DNA of 64,000 bases, taken from NCBI GenBank assembly GCA_017407705.1, contig JAFQWA010000007.1, positions 1 through 64,000 on the forward strand, read 5' to 3'. This DNA is from Clostridia bacterium (lineage in GTDB: Bacteria > Bacillota > Clostridia > Oscillospirales > Acutalibacteraceae). This document shows, piece after piece, positions 48,904 to 57,886 of this stretch (its first letter is position 1; every line of letters begins with the position of its first letter). Both the position numbers and the translations under genes were made by a program. Below the pieces are notes generated by a model. That model did no database searches and was not told the DNA's origin. It worked only from the letters and a program-made list of their open reading frames with translations.

Positions 48904-50886
48904 ATGGCTAAAAAAGCTGCCGCTTACGGTAATGACAGTATTACCGCCATAAAGGGTGCCGACAGAGTTAGAAAAAAACCTGCGGTTATTTTCGGTTCTG
49001 ACGGTATTGAAGGTTGTCAGCACTCGATTTTTGAGATTATTTCAAACTCTATCGACGAAGCCCGTGAGGGGTACGGCAACAAAATAATAATTACCCGTTA
49101 TGAGGATCATTCTATCGAGGTGCAGGACTTTGGTCGTGGCGCTCCCGTTGATTACAACAACAACGAGCAGTGTTACAACTGGGAACTGCTCTATTGCGAG
49201 ATGTACGCAGGTGGTAAGTATAATAACGATGAGGACGAGAGTTATCAGTTTTCACTGGGAACTAACGGTCTTGGCTTGTGCTCCACACAGTATGCCTCTG
49301 AGTATATGGACGTTGAAATTAAGCGTGACGGCTTTAAATACAATCTCCATTTTGAAAAGGGAGAGAATATCGGCGGATTACAGAAGGAGCCTTACACCGG
49401 CAGAGATACCGGCACAAAGACTCGTTGGAAGCCTGACTTGGAGGTTTTCACCGATATTAACGTTCCTCTGGCTTATTACGTTGATATTATCAAGCGTCAG
49501 GCTGTTGTTAACGACGGTCTGCTTTTCGTGCTCCGTGACCAGGTGAACGGCAAATTTGTAACCACTGAATATGTTTATAAAAACGGTATTACCGACTATG
49601 CTAACGAGATAGTAGGGGAAGAGGCTTTAACTCCCGTGCAGTTCTGGAACACTGAGCGTAAAGGTCGTGACCGTGATGACAAGCCTGAGTATAAAGTTAA
49701 GATCAACGCTGCACTCTGCTTTTCTAATAAGCATCAGCTTAAGGAATATTATCATAACTCCAGCTGGCTGGAGTATGGCGGTGCTCCTGAAAAGGCAGTA
49801 AGAAGTGCGTTTGTTTCTCAGTTTGATGCTTATATTAAGCAGAACAACAAATATCAGAAAAACGAAAGTAAGATCTCATTCGGTGATATTGAGGAATGCT
49901 TGGTTTTGGTAGTATCATCATTCTCTAACCAAACCTCATACGAGAACCAGACTAAAAAGGCTATAACCAACCGCTTTATTCAGGAAGCTATGACCGAGTT
50001 TTTCCGTCATCAGCTGGAGATATATTTTATCGAGAACAAGCAGGAAGCGGATAAGATAGTGGAGCAGGTGCTTATAAACAAGCGCTCCAGAGAACGTAGT
50101 GAAAAGGAAAGACTTAACCTTAAGAAAACGCTGCAAACCTCTAACGATATGGCAAACAGAGTGCAAAAGTTTGTTGATTGCCGTAGCCGTAAGGTGGAGG
50201 AACGAGAAGTTTATATCGTTGAGGGTGATTCGGCGCTGGGTTCTTGTAAGCTTGCCCGTGACCCTGATTTTCAGGCGATTATGCCGGTTAGAGGCAAGAT
50301 ACTTAACTGCTTAAAGGCTGAGTATGATAAGGTGTTCAAAAGCGAGATCATCACCGATCTGTTAAAGGTTTTGGGCTGTGGCGTTGAGGTAAAAAGCAAG
50401 GCTAATAAAGACTTATCCACCTTTAACATCAACAACCTTCGTTGGAACAAGATCATTATCTGTACCGATGCGGACGTTGACGGATTCCACATCAGAACCC
50501 TTATCTTAACAATGATCTACCGCATTATGCCAACTCTTATTAACGAGGGTAAGGTTTATATTGCGGAAACCCCTCTTTACGAGATCAACACTAAGGATAT
50601 GACCTATTTCGCTTATGACGAAAATGAAAAAGCGGAAATACTGGCTAAAATAGGGGATAAGAAATACACCTTACAGCGTTCAAAGGGACTTGGTGAAAAC
50701 CAGCCCGATATGATGAACCTTACCACAATGAACCCCGCAACACGCCGTCTTATTAAGGTTATGCCTGATGAAGCAGAGCGTACTGCAGATATGTTTGATA
50801 TGCTTATGGGCGATAATCTTGAGGGTAGAAAACAGTTTATCTCAGATTACGGATATATGTATATGGACGATGCTGATATAAGCTAA
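48904..50886 (+). CDS. Divergent type IIA topoisomerase subunit B (GyrB/ParE-like)
   Basis: A 660-residue ATPase subunit. The GHKL domain has SNSIDEA (Bergerat N box), VQDFGRGAP and SLGTNGLGLCS, which replaces the usual GLHGVG lid. The TOPRIM domain has EGDSALGSCKLARD near 440 (normally EGDSAGGSAKQGRD) and DADVDGFHIRTL near 522. RSKGLGEN replaces RYKGLGEM. The changes, with the partner gene just downstream, mark a paralogue distinct from canonical gyrase, seen in clostridia. It could be a topoisomerase IV substitute. It has its own promoter; there is no strong ribosome site before ATG (AAAGGGATG at 10 bases). Confidence 0.87.
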   Translation: MAKKAAAYGNDSITAIKGADRVRKKPAVIFGSDGIEGCQHSIFEIISNSIDEAREGYGNKIIITRYEDHSIEVQDFGRGAPVDYNNNEQCYNWELLYCEMYAGGKYNNDEDESYQFSLGTNGLGLCSTQYASEYMDVEIKRDGFKYNLHFEKGENIGGLQKEPYTGRDTGTKTRWKPDLEVFTDINVPLAYYVDIIKRQAVVNDGLLFVLRDQVNGKFVTTEYVYKNGITDYANEIVGEEALTPVQFWNTERKGRDRDDKPEYKVKINAALCFSNKHQLKEYYHNSSWLEYGGAPEKAVRSAFVSQFDAYIKQNNKYQKNESKISFGDIEECLVLVVSSFSNQTSYENQTKKAITNRFIQEAMTEFFRHQLEIYFIENKQEADKIVEQVLINKRSRERSEKERLNLKKTLQTSNDMANRVQKFVDCRSRKVEEREVYIVEGDSALGSCKLARDPDFQAIMPVRGKILNCLKAEYDKVFKSEIITDLLKVLGCGVEVKSKANKDLSTFNINNLRWNKIIICTDADVDGFHIRTLILTMIYRIMPTLINEGKVYIAETPLYEINTKDMTYFAYDENEKAEILAKIGDKKYTLQRSKGLGENQPDMMNLTTMNPATRRLIKVMPDEAERTADMFDMLMGDNLEGRKQFISDYGYMYMDDADIS

Positions 50887-50919
50887 CAGTGTAAAGGTAA
50901 AAAATTAAGGAAAGGAACA

Positions 50920-50952
50920 ATGGGGAAGAATATCCCTGTTGTGTGGCGATAA
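50920..50952 (+). CDS. Ten-codon upstream ORF coupled to the topoisomerase A gene
   Basis: ATG 50920 follows AAGGAAAGGA and encodes MGKNIPVVWR, stopping at TAA 50950-50952, two bases before the ATG of the topoisomerase A gene. The main gene has no ribosome site of its own, so re-initiation after this short frame is the simplest way to start it. GGGA/TCCC inside the frame could form a small hairpin. Confidence 0.45.
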   Translation: MGKNIPVVWR

Positions 50953-50954
50953 AA

Positions 50955-53195
50955 ATGGCACCGAGAAAGAAAACGGAAAGTGCTCCGAAAATGACACCTG
51001 AAAATGATAATACCTATATTGCAGGGGCAGGATTAACGGTTGAACAGCCTATCGTTCATACCATTGAGTCTAACTTTATGCCTTATGCTATGAGCGTTAT
51101 CGTGTCCCGTGCTATCCCTGAGATTGACGGCTTTAAGCCCTCTCACCGTAAATTGTTATACACAATGTACACCATGGGACTCTTAAACGGCAGCACTATT
51201 AAATCTGCTAACATTGTTGGTAGAACTATGCAGCTTAACCCCCACGGTGATGCGGCTATTTACGAAACTATGGTCAGACTGTCAGAGGGTTATCAGGCAC
51301 TGTTGCATCCTTATGTAAGGTCAAAGGGCTCATTTGGTAAGGCATACTCCCGTGATATGGCTTACGCCGCATCACGTTATACTGAGGCAAAGCTGGCTCC
51401 TATTGCTGCAGAGCTGTTTAACGATATTGATAAGGATACCGTTGATTTTGTTGATAACTACGACGCAACCTTAAAAGAGCCTACACTGTTTCCCGTAACC
51501 TTCCCGTCGGTTTTGGTGAATGCTAATACAGGTATTGCTGCAGGTATGGCAAGCTCTATTTGCCCCTTTAACCTGAAAGAAATTTGCGAAACCACAATCG
51601 CATATATTTACGATGATACCATTAACATCGCCGATACTTTAATAGCGCCCGATTTTCCCATAGGCGGCTATTTGCTGTATAACCGTGAGGAAATGGAGAA
51701 GATATACAGAACCGGTCGCGGCGGCTTTAAAGTAAGGGCTAAATATACCTATGATAAAAAGGCTAACTGCATTGATATTACCGAAATTCCGCCCACAACT
51801 ACTATTGAGGCTATTATTGAGAAGATAGTGGATCTGTGTAAGCAGAAAAAGATAACTGATATCAATGATGTCCGTGATGAGACCGGTTTGAAGGGACTCA
51901 AGATCACTATCGACTTAAAACGTGGTGTGGACCCTGATAAGCTGATGCAGAAGCTGTTTAAAATGACCACTCTGCAAGACACCTTCTCCTGCAACTTCAA
52001 CATTCTGATTGCAGGCTCACCCAGAGTTATGGGCGTTGGCGAAATACTGGACGAGTGGATCGCTTTCAGAACAGAATGTGTGAAACGCAGACTGTATTTT
52101 GCACTTACCAAGGCAAAGGATAAGCTGCATCTGTTGCAGGGCCTTGAGAAGATACTTTTGGATATTGATAAGGCGATCAAGATAGTAAGAGAAACCGAGG
52201 AAGAGGCAGAGGTTATCCCTAACCTTATGATTGGCTTCTCTATTGACGAGGTTCAGGCTGAGTATGTGGCTGAGATAAAGCTGCGTCATTTGAACCGTGA
52301 GTATATCTTAAAGCGCACTCAGGAGATTCAGAAGCTGATGGAAGAAATTGCTGATATTGAAGGCACATTGAAGTCCTCAGCAAAGATCAAGGGTGTTATT
52401 GTTAACGAGCTTAAACAGATCATCAAGAAATACGGTGAGGACAGAAAAACTCAGATCCTTTATGCTGATGACGAGCCTGAGGTGGAGATAGAGCAGGAGG
52501 TTCCTGACTATCCCGTAACCTATTTCTTTACCGAGCAGGGATATTTCAAGAAGATCACACCTCAGTCGCTGAGAATGAGCGGTGAGCACAAGCTTAAAGA
52601 CGGTGATAAAATCACTCAGACAGAGGCTTCCACCAGCTCTAAGCACCTGCTGTTCTTCAGTGATAAATGTCAGGTTTATAAGTCCCGTGGATTTGAATTT
52701 GACGATACCAAAACCAGTGTTTTGGGTGACTATGTACCTTCAAAACTGCAGTTTGACAGTGGTGAGAACGCTGTTTATATGGCGATCACAGAGGATTATT
52801 CGGGATATATGGTTTTCGTATTTGAAAACGGTAAGATTGCAAAAGTAGATATGAAATCTTACGAAACCAAAACTAACCGTAAAAAGCTGATCTCAGCATA
52901 TTCCGATAAATCACCCATTTGTCAGTGCTTATATATTAAAGAGGATTGCGAAATACTGCTTACTTCTACAAACGGCAGACGTTTGCTGGTAAATACCGGT
53001 GCTATTGCTTCTAAGACCACTAAAAACACGCAGGGTGTTGCAGTTATGACCCAACGTAAGGGACATAAGGTGATGTCGGCAGAGCTTTTCACCGATAATA
53101 TGCTCAGTAGCCCCCACCGTTACAGAACACGTAGTCTGCCTGCCGCAGGTAAGCTGCCTGTTGCGGAGGATGAGGGAGAACAAATGACACTTTAG
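50955..53195 (+). CDS. Divergent type IIA topoisomerase subunit A (GyrA/ParC-like)
   Basis: A 746-residue DNA cleavage subunit. SNFMPYAMSVIVSRAIPEIDGFKPSHRKLLYTMY is the conserved N-terminal helix block (usual form RRVLYAM), and the cleavage tyrosine is Tyr142 in AYAASRYTEAKL. The winged-helix, tower and coiled coil follow; a C-terminal beta-pinwheel is partly recognisable (VTYFFTEQGYFKKI, HLLFFSDKCQVYKSRG). The GyrA-box is not evident, so decatenation is more likely than supercoiling. GTG 50943 is an alternative start, but ATG 50955 sits right after a short upstream frame. Confidence 0.87.
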   Translation: MAPRKKTESAPKMTPENDNTYIAGAGLTVEQPIVHTIESNFMPYAMSVIVSRAIPEIDGFKPSHRKLLYTMYTMGLLNGSTIKSANIVGRTMQLNPHGDAAIYETMVRLSEGYQALLHPYVRSKGSFGKAYSRDMAYAASRYTEAKLAPIAAELFNDIDKDTVDFVDNYDATLKEPTLFPVTFPSVLVNANTGIAAGMASSICPFNLKEICETTIAYIYDDTINIADTLIAPDFPIGGYLLYNREEMEKIYRTGRGGFKVRAKYTYDKKANCIDITEIPPTTTIEAIIEKIVDLCKQKKITDINDVRDETGLKGLKITIDLKRGVDPDKLMQKLFKMTTLQDTFSCNFNILIAGSPRVMGVGEILDEWIAFRTECVKRRLYFALTKAKDKLHLLQGLEKILLDIDKAIKIVRETEEEAEVIPNLMIGFSIDEVQAEYVAEIKLRHLNREYILKRTQEIQKLMEEIADIEGTLKSSAKIKGVIVNELKQIIKKYGEDRKTQILYADDEPEVEIEQEVPDYPVTYFFTEQGYFKKITPQSLRMSGEHKLKDGDKITQTEASTSSKHLLFFSDKCQVYKSRGFEFDDTKTSVLGDYVPSKLQFDSGENAVYMAITEDYSGYMVFVFENGKIAKVDMKSYETKTNRKKLISAYSDKSPICQCLYIKEDCEILLTSTNGRRLLVNTGAIASKTTKNTQGVAVMTQRKGHKVMSAELFTDNMLSSPHRYRTRSLPAAGKLPVAEDEGEQMTL

Positions 53196-53234
53196 TATAA
53201 ATAACTTGCAAAAGTTTTTTATTAATATTTATTT

Positions 53235-53278
53235 AAAGGAGTGAAATGTCGTAACTTTAAGGTTATGACGAACAACAA
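53235..53278 (+). promoter_or_regulatory. Structured ribosome-binding region of the DUF4886 gene
   Basis: AAAGGAG (53235-53241) is 37 bases ahead of the start codon, too far unless the hairpin GTCGTAAC / GTTATGAC (53248-53269) folds and shortens the gap. A five-codon frame (ATG 53265, MTNNK) ends in a TGA overlapping the main ATG. Confidence 0.4.
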
Positions 53279-54544
53279 ATGAAAACAAAACTTTTAAAGA
53301 TCCTTTCCCTTATAAGCATTTTGTGCTTATGCCTTACACTGGTGACTGTGCCCACTACCGTTTCTGCCGCTGATGACGAGCTTCAGGTGCTCTTTGTTGG
53401 CAACAGCTTTACCCGTGATGCTAACAAGTATATCAGAGATTTTGCCGACAAAGCAGGCGTTAAGATCTCAACCGGTGCTTTGTGGCAGGGTGGTATAACC
53501 CTTAAGGACCACGCCAGTGAATATAATAACTACGGTTTGCGTTATTATAAATCAGGTCGTACAGGTGAGGACTATGAAGGTACATTCCCGTTGACCCTTG
53601 AAAAAGCTGTTAAAATGTACGATTGGGATGTTGTTATTTTTCAGCAGGCAAGTTTCCCCAGCTCTGATTACACCACATTCCAGCCCTATTTAACAGAAGT
53701 TTCAAATTACATAAAACAAAAGTTGCCCAATGCAAAACAGATGATGTATGAGACCTGGTCTTATGAATATAACTGCCCTAATGCAAATTTTGCATCTGTT
53801 TTCCAGAAGGATCAGGATAAAATGTATGCCGCTATTAAAGATGCTTACAGCAAGGCTGCTGCATCTATCGGCAACGTAGATATTATCCCTGCAGGCGCTG
53901 CTTTCCAGCTTGCCCGTGATAATAAATTGTTCGATGCTAAAAACGGCGGAAAGAGCCTCAATGTGTCTGACGGCTTCCACGCTAACGATGCAGGTATGTA
54001 CTTGCTTGGCGCTACTTTCTTCAGTGCTTTGACCGGAAAAGATGTAAGAGCAGTTAATTTCCAGGCGGGTAATTTGAGTGGTGCAGAGATGATCGCACTG
54101 AAAAATGCTGCATACAACGCTAACGTTAACTACGGTAATATCGAAGGCGTTAAACCTTCTGTAACTACTACCAAAAAGCCCGTTGCAACAACTACTAAAA
54201 AGCCTGTTGCAACTACCAAAAAACCTCAAAGTGGCACAACTGCTAAAAACACTCAGGCAGCTGTAAACGGCACTACTGCTGCAATCATTGGTTCCGATGA
54301 TGCCACACAGGCTCCTACTGATGCTCCCGTAGCAGACGTTACAACTCAGGCAGGTGAGCAGATTCAGGGAACATCTGGTGCTGAGTTGGTTACAGAGCCC
54401 ACCACAGCGGTTTCAGGAAATGATGAAGGCAAGGAGCTTATACCTGATGTAATGCCCATCATTTTTGCAATAGCAGGTGTGGCACTGGTTGCAGGTGCGG
54501 CAGTTGTTGTATTGCTGATAATAAAATCCAAAAAGTCTAAATAA
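53279..54544 (+). CDS. Surface-anchored DUF4886 SGNH-like protein
   Basis: 421 residues. A signal peptide (1-30, ending VSA) precedes a DUF4886/SGNH-fold domain (about 34-275) with LFVGNSFTR (Ser43), WDVVIFQQAS and DGFHANDAGMYL, where Asp and His of the last block are kept. A Thr/Lys/Pro-rich linker (TTTKKPVATTTKKP) of about 100 residues leads to a C-terminal membrane helix (about 390-415) and KSKKSK. There is no clear LPxTG-type motif before the helix, so anchoring by the helix itself is likely. Substrate unknown; an esterase on surface or plant polysaccharide is possible. Confidence 0.85.
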   Translation: MKTKLLKILSLISILCLCLTLVTVPTTVSAADDELQVLFVGNSFTRDANKYIRDFADKAGVKISTGALWQGGITLKDHASEYNNYGLRYYKSGRTGEDYEGTFPLTLEKAVKMYDWDVVIFQQASFPSSDYTTFQPYLTEVSNYIKQKLPNAKQMMYETWSYEYNCPNANFASVFQKDQDKMYAAIKDAYSKAAASIGNVDIIPAGAAFQLARDNKLFDAKNGGKSLNVSDGFHANDAGMYLLGATFFSALTGKDVRAVNFQAGNLSGAEMIALKNAAYNANVNYGNIEGVKPSVTTTKKPVATTTKKPVATTKKPQSGTTAKNTQAAVNGTTAAIIGSDDATQAPTDAPVADVTTQAGEQIQGTSGAELVTEPTTAVSGNDEGKELIPDVMPIIFAIAGVALVAGAAVVVLLIIKSKKSK

Positions 54545-54553
54545 ATAAAAAAC

Positions 54554-54593
54554 GCTGTTTTTATCGGTTTAGTTAAAAGCCGATAAAAACAGC
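54554..54593. terminator. Hairpin after the DUF4886 gene
   Basis: GCTGTTTTTATCGG / CCGATAAAAACAGC. There is no T-run on the plus side (an A-run precedes it), so plus-strand termination would be imperfect. Confidence 0.5.
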
Positions 54594-54684
54594 AGGCCTT
54601 TAGATTTACAAACGCATAAAATCTTTCAGCCAAAACTATTTTCACCTTTAAATTTCAAATTATACATTTATTTTAAAAAAATAC

Positions 54685-54713
54685 TTGTAATTTACGTTTC
54701 GGTGTGATATTAT
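54685..54713 (+). promoter_or_regulatory. Extended -10 promoter of secG
   Basis: TTGTAA at 54685-54690, 17 bases, TATTAT at 54708-54713 with TGA directly before it. Confidence 0.6.
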
Positions 54714-54758
54714 AGTAATTACTGATTTGATTGTAATTATGTTCGGAGGTTATTATAA

Positions 54759-55010
54759 ATGTTGACAGCTATTGATTACGTATTAGGCAGCCTTTTGATT
54801 TTGTTTGCACTGATCGTTATTGCAGTTATCCTTTTGCAGGAAGGCAGAAGAAAGGGTATTTCCGGTGCTATTGCCGGCGGTGCTGATACATTCTTGTCAA
54901 GAGGTAAAGCAAGAGCAGTTGATGCTGTGCTTTCAAGATGGACAAAGTTTATCGCTATCGGATTTTTTGTTCTCGTTTTGGCTGCAAATATTATAAACAT
55001 TCTTTTATAA
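54759..55010 (+). CDS. secG: Preprotein translocase subunit SecG
   Basis: An 83-residue membrane protein with two helices (about 5-27 and 60-82) and the conserved loop VILLQEGRRKGISGAIAGGADTFLSRGKARAVDAVLSR between them, typical of SecG, the accessory subunit of the SecYEG export channel. Length fits the family. CGGAGGT precedes ATG. The usual downstream neighbours rnr and smpB are absent; a terminator follows directly, so it is transcribed alone. Confidence 0.95.
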   Translation: MLTAIDYVLGSLLILFALIVIAVILLQEGRRKGISGAIAGGADTFLSRGKARAVDAVLSRWTKFIAIGFFVLVLAANIINILL

Positions 55011-55023
55011 TTAAAACAAAATT

Positions 55024-55059
55024 AAAACACCCGTATGCTTGTCATACGGGTGTTTTTTT
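55024..55059 (+). terminator. Terminator of secG
   Basis: AAAACACCCGTATG / CATACGGGTGTTTT with loop CTTGT and a T7 tail. Confidence 0.92.
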
Positions 55060-55115
55060 ATCATACAACCTATCTGCGTTGCATATATTTTAAAAGGCAG
55101 AGAGGTGGAGTGTGT

Positions 55116-55382
55116 ATGACTTTTTATGATTATTTGATGATGTCATTAGCAATAATAGCAACGGTTATAGTGCTGGTTTTCATGTTTAAAACTAAAATGC
55201 CCTTAAAAGCCTTTCTGTCGTCCGCAGGATGGGGCGTTTCTGCTTTGGTAGTGTTACATCTGCTTAGCTTTTTAACGGGCTTTAAACTGGAAATAACGCC
55301 CTTTACGCTATCGGCATCAGCCATATTTTCTTTACCCGGAGTGGTGTGTATGGTGCTGACAAAGATGCTGTGGGGTATATAA
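55116..55382 (+). CDS. BofA-like pro-sigmaK processing inhibitor family protein
   Basis: An 88-residue membrane protein with helices at about 6-25, 38-58 and 62-85. The C-terminal half, NxG-less but with ALVVLHLLSFLTGFKLEITPFTLSASAIFSLPGVVCMVL, resembles the BofA family (pattern ending GxPGVxxL). BofA holds the SpoIVFB protease inactive during sporulation in Bacillus; in clostridia homologues may have other roles. GAGGTGGAG sets ATG 55116; the longer frame from 55035 starts in the secG terminator. It converges with secF across a terminator. Confidence 0.72.
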   Translation: MTFYDYLMMSLAIIATVIVLVFMFKTKMPLKAFLSSAGWGVSALVVLHLLSFLTGFKLEITPFTLSASAIFSLPGVVCMVLTKMLWGI

Positions 55383-55412
55383 AAAAGCTCTCGTATTACA
55401 CGAGAGCTTTTT
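55383..55412. terminator. Bidirectional terminator between BofA-like gene and secF
   Basis: AAAAGCTCTCGT / ACGAGAGCTTTT with loop ATTAC; A-run before and T-run after. Confidence 0.9.
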
Positions 55413-55416
55413 ATAA

Positions 55417-56391
55417 TTATTTCTTTCTTGCGTATTCAGGAACCTTTTTCTTTTCAGCTTTTGCAAAGTGTTTGTCCTTAAACTCCAACCACTTAACATA
55501 CAGAGGACCTGCAATAAAGATAGAGGAGAAGCTACCTGCAATAACGCCGATAGACATGGGCAGTGAGAAGCTTAATATAGAATCAAGTCCTGCAAATATG
55601 GCAACTACTGTAACGCTCATAATAGATAAGAAGGTTGCCAATGAGGTAACGACAGAACGTCCGAATGACTGTGAAATAGACAGGTTAACCAGTTCCTTGT
55701 GGGATAATGACTTACCGTAAATCTTGTCGTTTTCACGAACACGGTCGTAAATAACGATAGTATCGTTAAGTGAGTAACCCAGGATAGTAAGCTGAACTGC
55801 GATAAAGTTGTCATCAAGAGGAATACGGAAGATAACGTTTACAAAGTATACGATAATAACATCGTGTATCAAAGCGATAAGAGCGGTGATAGCAGCCGAT
55901 GTACCGCCGATTCTTCTGAATCGAAGACCAACATAGATAACAACCAAAACGCTGGCTATAAGCAGTGCAAACAAGCTTTTTGCAAAGAACTCAGCACCGA
56001 TAGTTTTAGCAACTGAATCCATACCTGTCTGAGTGATTTTTGAATCCTTAAACTCCTTAGCCAAAGCGTCAGCCGCTTTCTGAGCCTGATCGTTTGAAAC
56101 AGCCTGCTCACCTACAACGGTGATAACCAAGGATTTAACGCCTGTGGTATAGTCCTGACTTTCAGAGGTTTTTGCTTTAAGACCTGTTGCAGTCTCAAAC
56201 ACACTTGCTGCCTTATCAAAATCAATGTCGCCGGTGTAAGAATAAGTAATCTTAGAACCGCCTTTAAAGTTGATATCCAACTTAGTTCCGAAGAAAATGT
56301 TGATCACAGCACCGATAAGGATGATTGCAAGGGAGATGCAAAGGGAAATCTTAAACTTTCCTACAAAATCGAATTGCTTTTTATTTTGCAT
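55417..56391 (-). CDS. secF: Protein translocase subunit SecF
   Basis: A 324-residue RND-type membrane protein with six helices. DFVGKFKISLCISLAIILIGA is the first, followed by the periplasmic-type P1 domain and the conserved NFKGGSKI near 45, then LIHDVIIVY and GYSLNDTIVIYDRVREN in the helical core. With SecD it uses the proton or sodium gradient to help complete Sec export. GGAGGTG sits 7 bases before ATG 56389-56391; an upstream in-frame GTG at 56400 lies in that site. The start overlaps the end of secD by 11 bases, so translation is coupled. Confidence 0.94.
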   Translation of the reverse strand: MQNKKQFDFVGKFKISLCISLAIILIGAVINIFFGTKLDINFKGGSKITYSYTGDIDFDKAASVFETATGLKAKTSESQDYTTGVKSLVITVVGEQAVSNDQAQKAADALAKEFKDSKITQTGMDSVAKTIGAEFFAKSLFALLIASVLVVIYVGLRFRRIGGTSAAITALIALIHDVIIVYFVNVIFRIPLDDNFIAVQLTILGYSLNDTIVIYDRVRENDKIYGKSLSHKELVNLSISQSFGRSVVTSLATFLSIMSVTVVAIFAGLDSILSFSLPMSIGVIAGSFSSIFIAGPLYVKWLEFKDKHFAKAEKKKVPEYARKK

Positions 56392-57760
56392 TTTTAACAC
56401 CTCCGTACAACCAGGGCTTTCTGAATGCCTTAAATCTTGAAAGGCTGGTAAGCATAAGACGGGTTAAGAACACACCGATGATAAGGTTGAATATAGAACC
56501 GATCAACAGAGTGTAACCGAATGAGTATATAGAACCTGTAATGGAGGATTTGAACATAAACATAATCAGGTTAACGGCTTGAGCCCAAATTGAGCTGGGC
56601 GGTCCGAAGGCACCCATAAGGATAACTGAAACAATAACAACAGTTACGTTACCGTCAAAAATAGCACTGAAGCCACGGTCAAAACCTGCCTGGATAGAAC
56701 CGTCGATAGTCTTACCGGAACGAATCTCTTCTTTAATACGCTCAGCGGTAATAACGTTAGCGTCAACACCCATACCGATAGAAAGGATAAGACCTGCAAT
56801 ACCGGGGATAGTAAGTGTGAAGCTGTCAAAAGCAGGGAAGAAGCCTGATACACAAGCGAAGATACCTGCGATCTGACCTGTAACCGAAATAGCAGCGATA
56901 ACGCCGGGTACACGGTAAAGGGCGATCATAAGTATAACGATTATAGCGTAGGCAATAATACCTGCAATAAGCATAACGTTAAGTGACTGCTTACCCAAAG
57001 TGGGGCTTATGATGCTGAGCTTAGAGTCATCAACTGAAAGCTTGAAGGGAAGTGAACCTGCGTTGATCTTTTCAGCTAAAGCCTGAACTTCATCTGCAGA
57101 GAAATCACCGGTGATAGATGCTTTTCCGCCGGTAATAACCTGATTAACAGTGGGACTTGAGATCATTTGATCATCCATCCAAATGGAGATAGTAGAATTC
57201 AATAAACGTTTTGTTGCTTCAGCAAACTTGGTTTTACCCTGTTCGGTAAGCTGCAATTCAACAAGGTAGTCAGTACCGGTTCTCTCATCAACCATAGGCT
57301 TAGCAGACATAATATCAGCAGAACCGCTGAGCACAACCTTTGTATTATCAGTACCTTCACAGAAGGTAAGCATAGCGGTTGCACCAAGCTCTTTAACAGC
57401 CTTGTTAGGATCAAAATCGGTATCACCGCTCTGCCAGGGGAAACGAACGATAACACGCTTATTAACGTTATCTCTGTCAACCTCAGCATCTGCGATGTTG
57501 TTGTTCATCAAACGGACCTTAATGATCTGTTCTGCCTTTTCCATATCGTCGTTGGTAATGTTTTCAATTTTGCCTTCCGGCATAAAAATTGCTTCGACAC
57601 CACCTTGAATGTCGATACCCCAACGAATATCATCGACGCCTTTAAAGTATGTAAGCTTGTTATCACCGTAATAAGTGCTCAATCCAAAGATTGAAAGGTA
57701 GGTGAAAGCAAGAATAAGGGCGGCGACAATGAAAAAGGTTGGTTTCTTTGCTTTTTTCAT
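56381..57760 (-). CDS. secD: Protein translocase subunit SecD
   Basis: A 459-residue SecD with an N-terminal helix (about 10-28), the D1 motif WGIDIQGGVEAIF near 46, a shorter P1 region than in E. coli, and five C-terminal helices including LILSIGMGVDANVITAERIKEE near 320, the D5 motif. It precedes secF with an 11-base overlap. AGGATTGACC before ATG is the ribosome site. Separate secD and secF genes are usual in clostridia, whereas Bacillus has a fused SecDF. A promoter lies at 57822-57850. Confidence 0.95.
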   Translation of the reverse strand: MKKAKKPTFFIVAALILAFTYLSIFGLSTYYGDNKLTYFKGVDDIRWGIDIQGGVEAIFMPEGKIENITNDDMEKAEQIIKVRLMNNNIADAEVDRDNVNKRVIVRFPWQSGDTDFDPNKAVKELGATAMLTFCEGTDNTKVVLSGSADIMSAKPMVDERTGTDYLVELQLTEQGKTKFAEATKRLLNSTISIWMDDQMISSPTVNQVITGGKASITGDFSADEVQALAEKINAGSLPFKLSVDDSKLSIISPTLGKQSLNVMLIAGIIAYAIIVILMIALYRVPGVIAAISVTGQIAGIFACVSGFFPAFDSFTLTIPGIAGLILSIGMGVDANVITAERIKEEIRSGKTIDGSIQAGFDRGFSAIFDGNVTVVIVSVILMGAFGPPSSIWAQAVNLIMFMFKSSITGSIYSFGYTLLIGSIFNLIIGVFLTRLMLTSLSRFKAFRKPWLYGGVKNAK

Positions 57761-57821
57761 TGGTCAATCCTCCATAGTGTGGTAAAAATCTTGCATTTTA
57801 AACGCAAATACCATATAAACA

Positions 57822-57850
57822 ATTATATATTGATACAGTATAAAAGTCAA
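57822..57850 (-). promoter_or_regulatory. Promoter of secDF
   Basis: On the complement TTGACT (57850-57845), 17 bases, TATAAT (57827-57822). Confidence 0.7.
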
Positions 57851-57886
57851 TCAAATATAATTGAACTTTTTGTAAAAACCGACAAA

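Noticed and set aside
54164-54240. CRISPR-like short repeats in the DUF4886 gene
   Set aside because: The repeats encode a Thr/Lys/Pro linker in frame (TTTKKPVA), with no spacer structure.
54412-54544. LPxTG-type sortase signal on the DUF4886 protein
   Set aside because: The stretch before the C-terminal helix reads ELIPDVMP, which does not match LPxTG, NPxTN or known variants, so it was not called a substrate of the nearby sortase.
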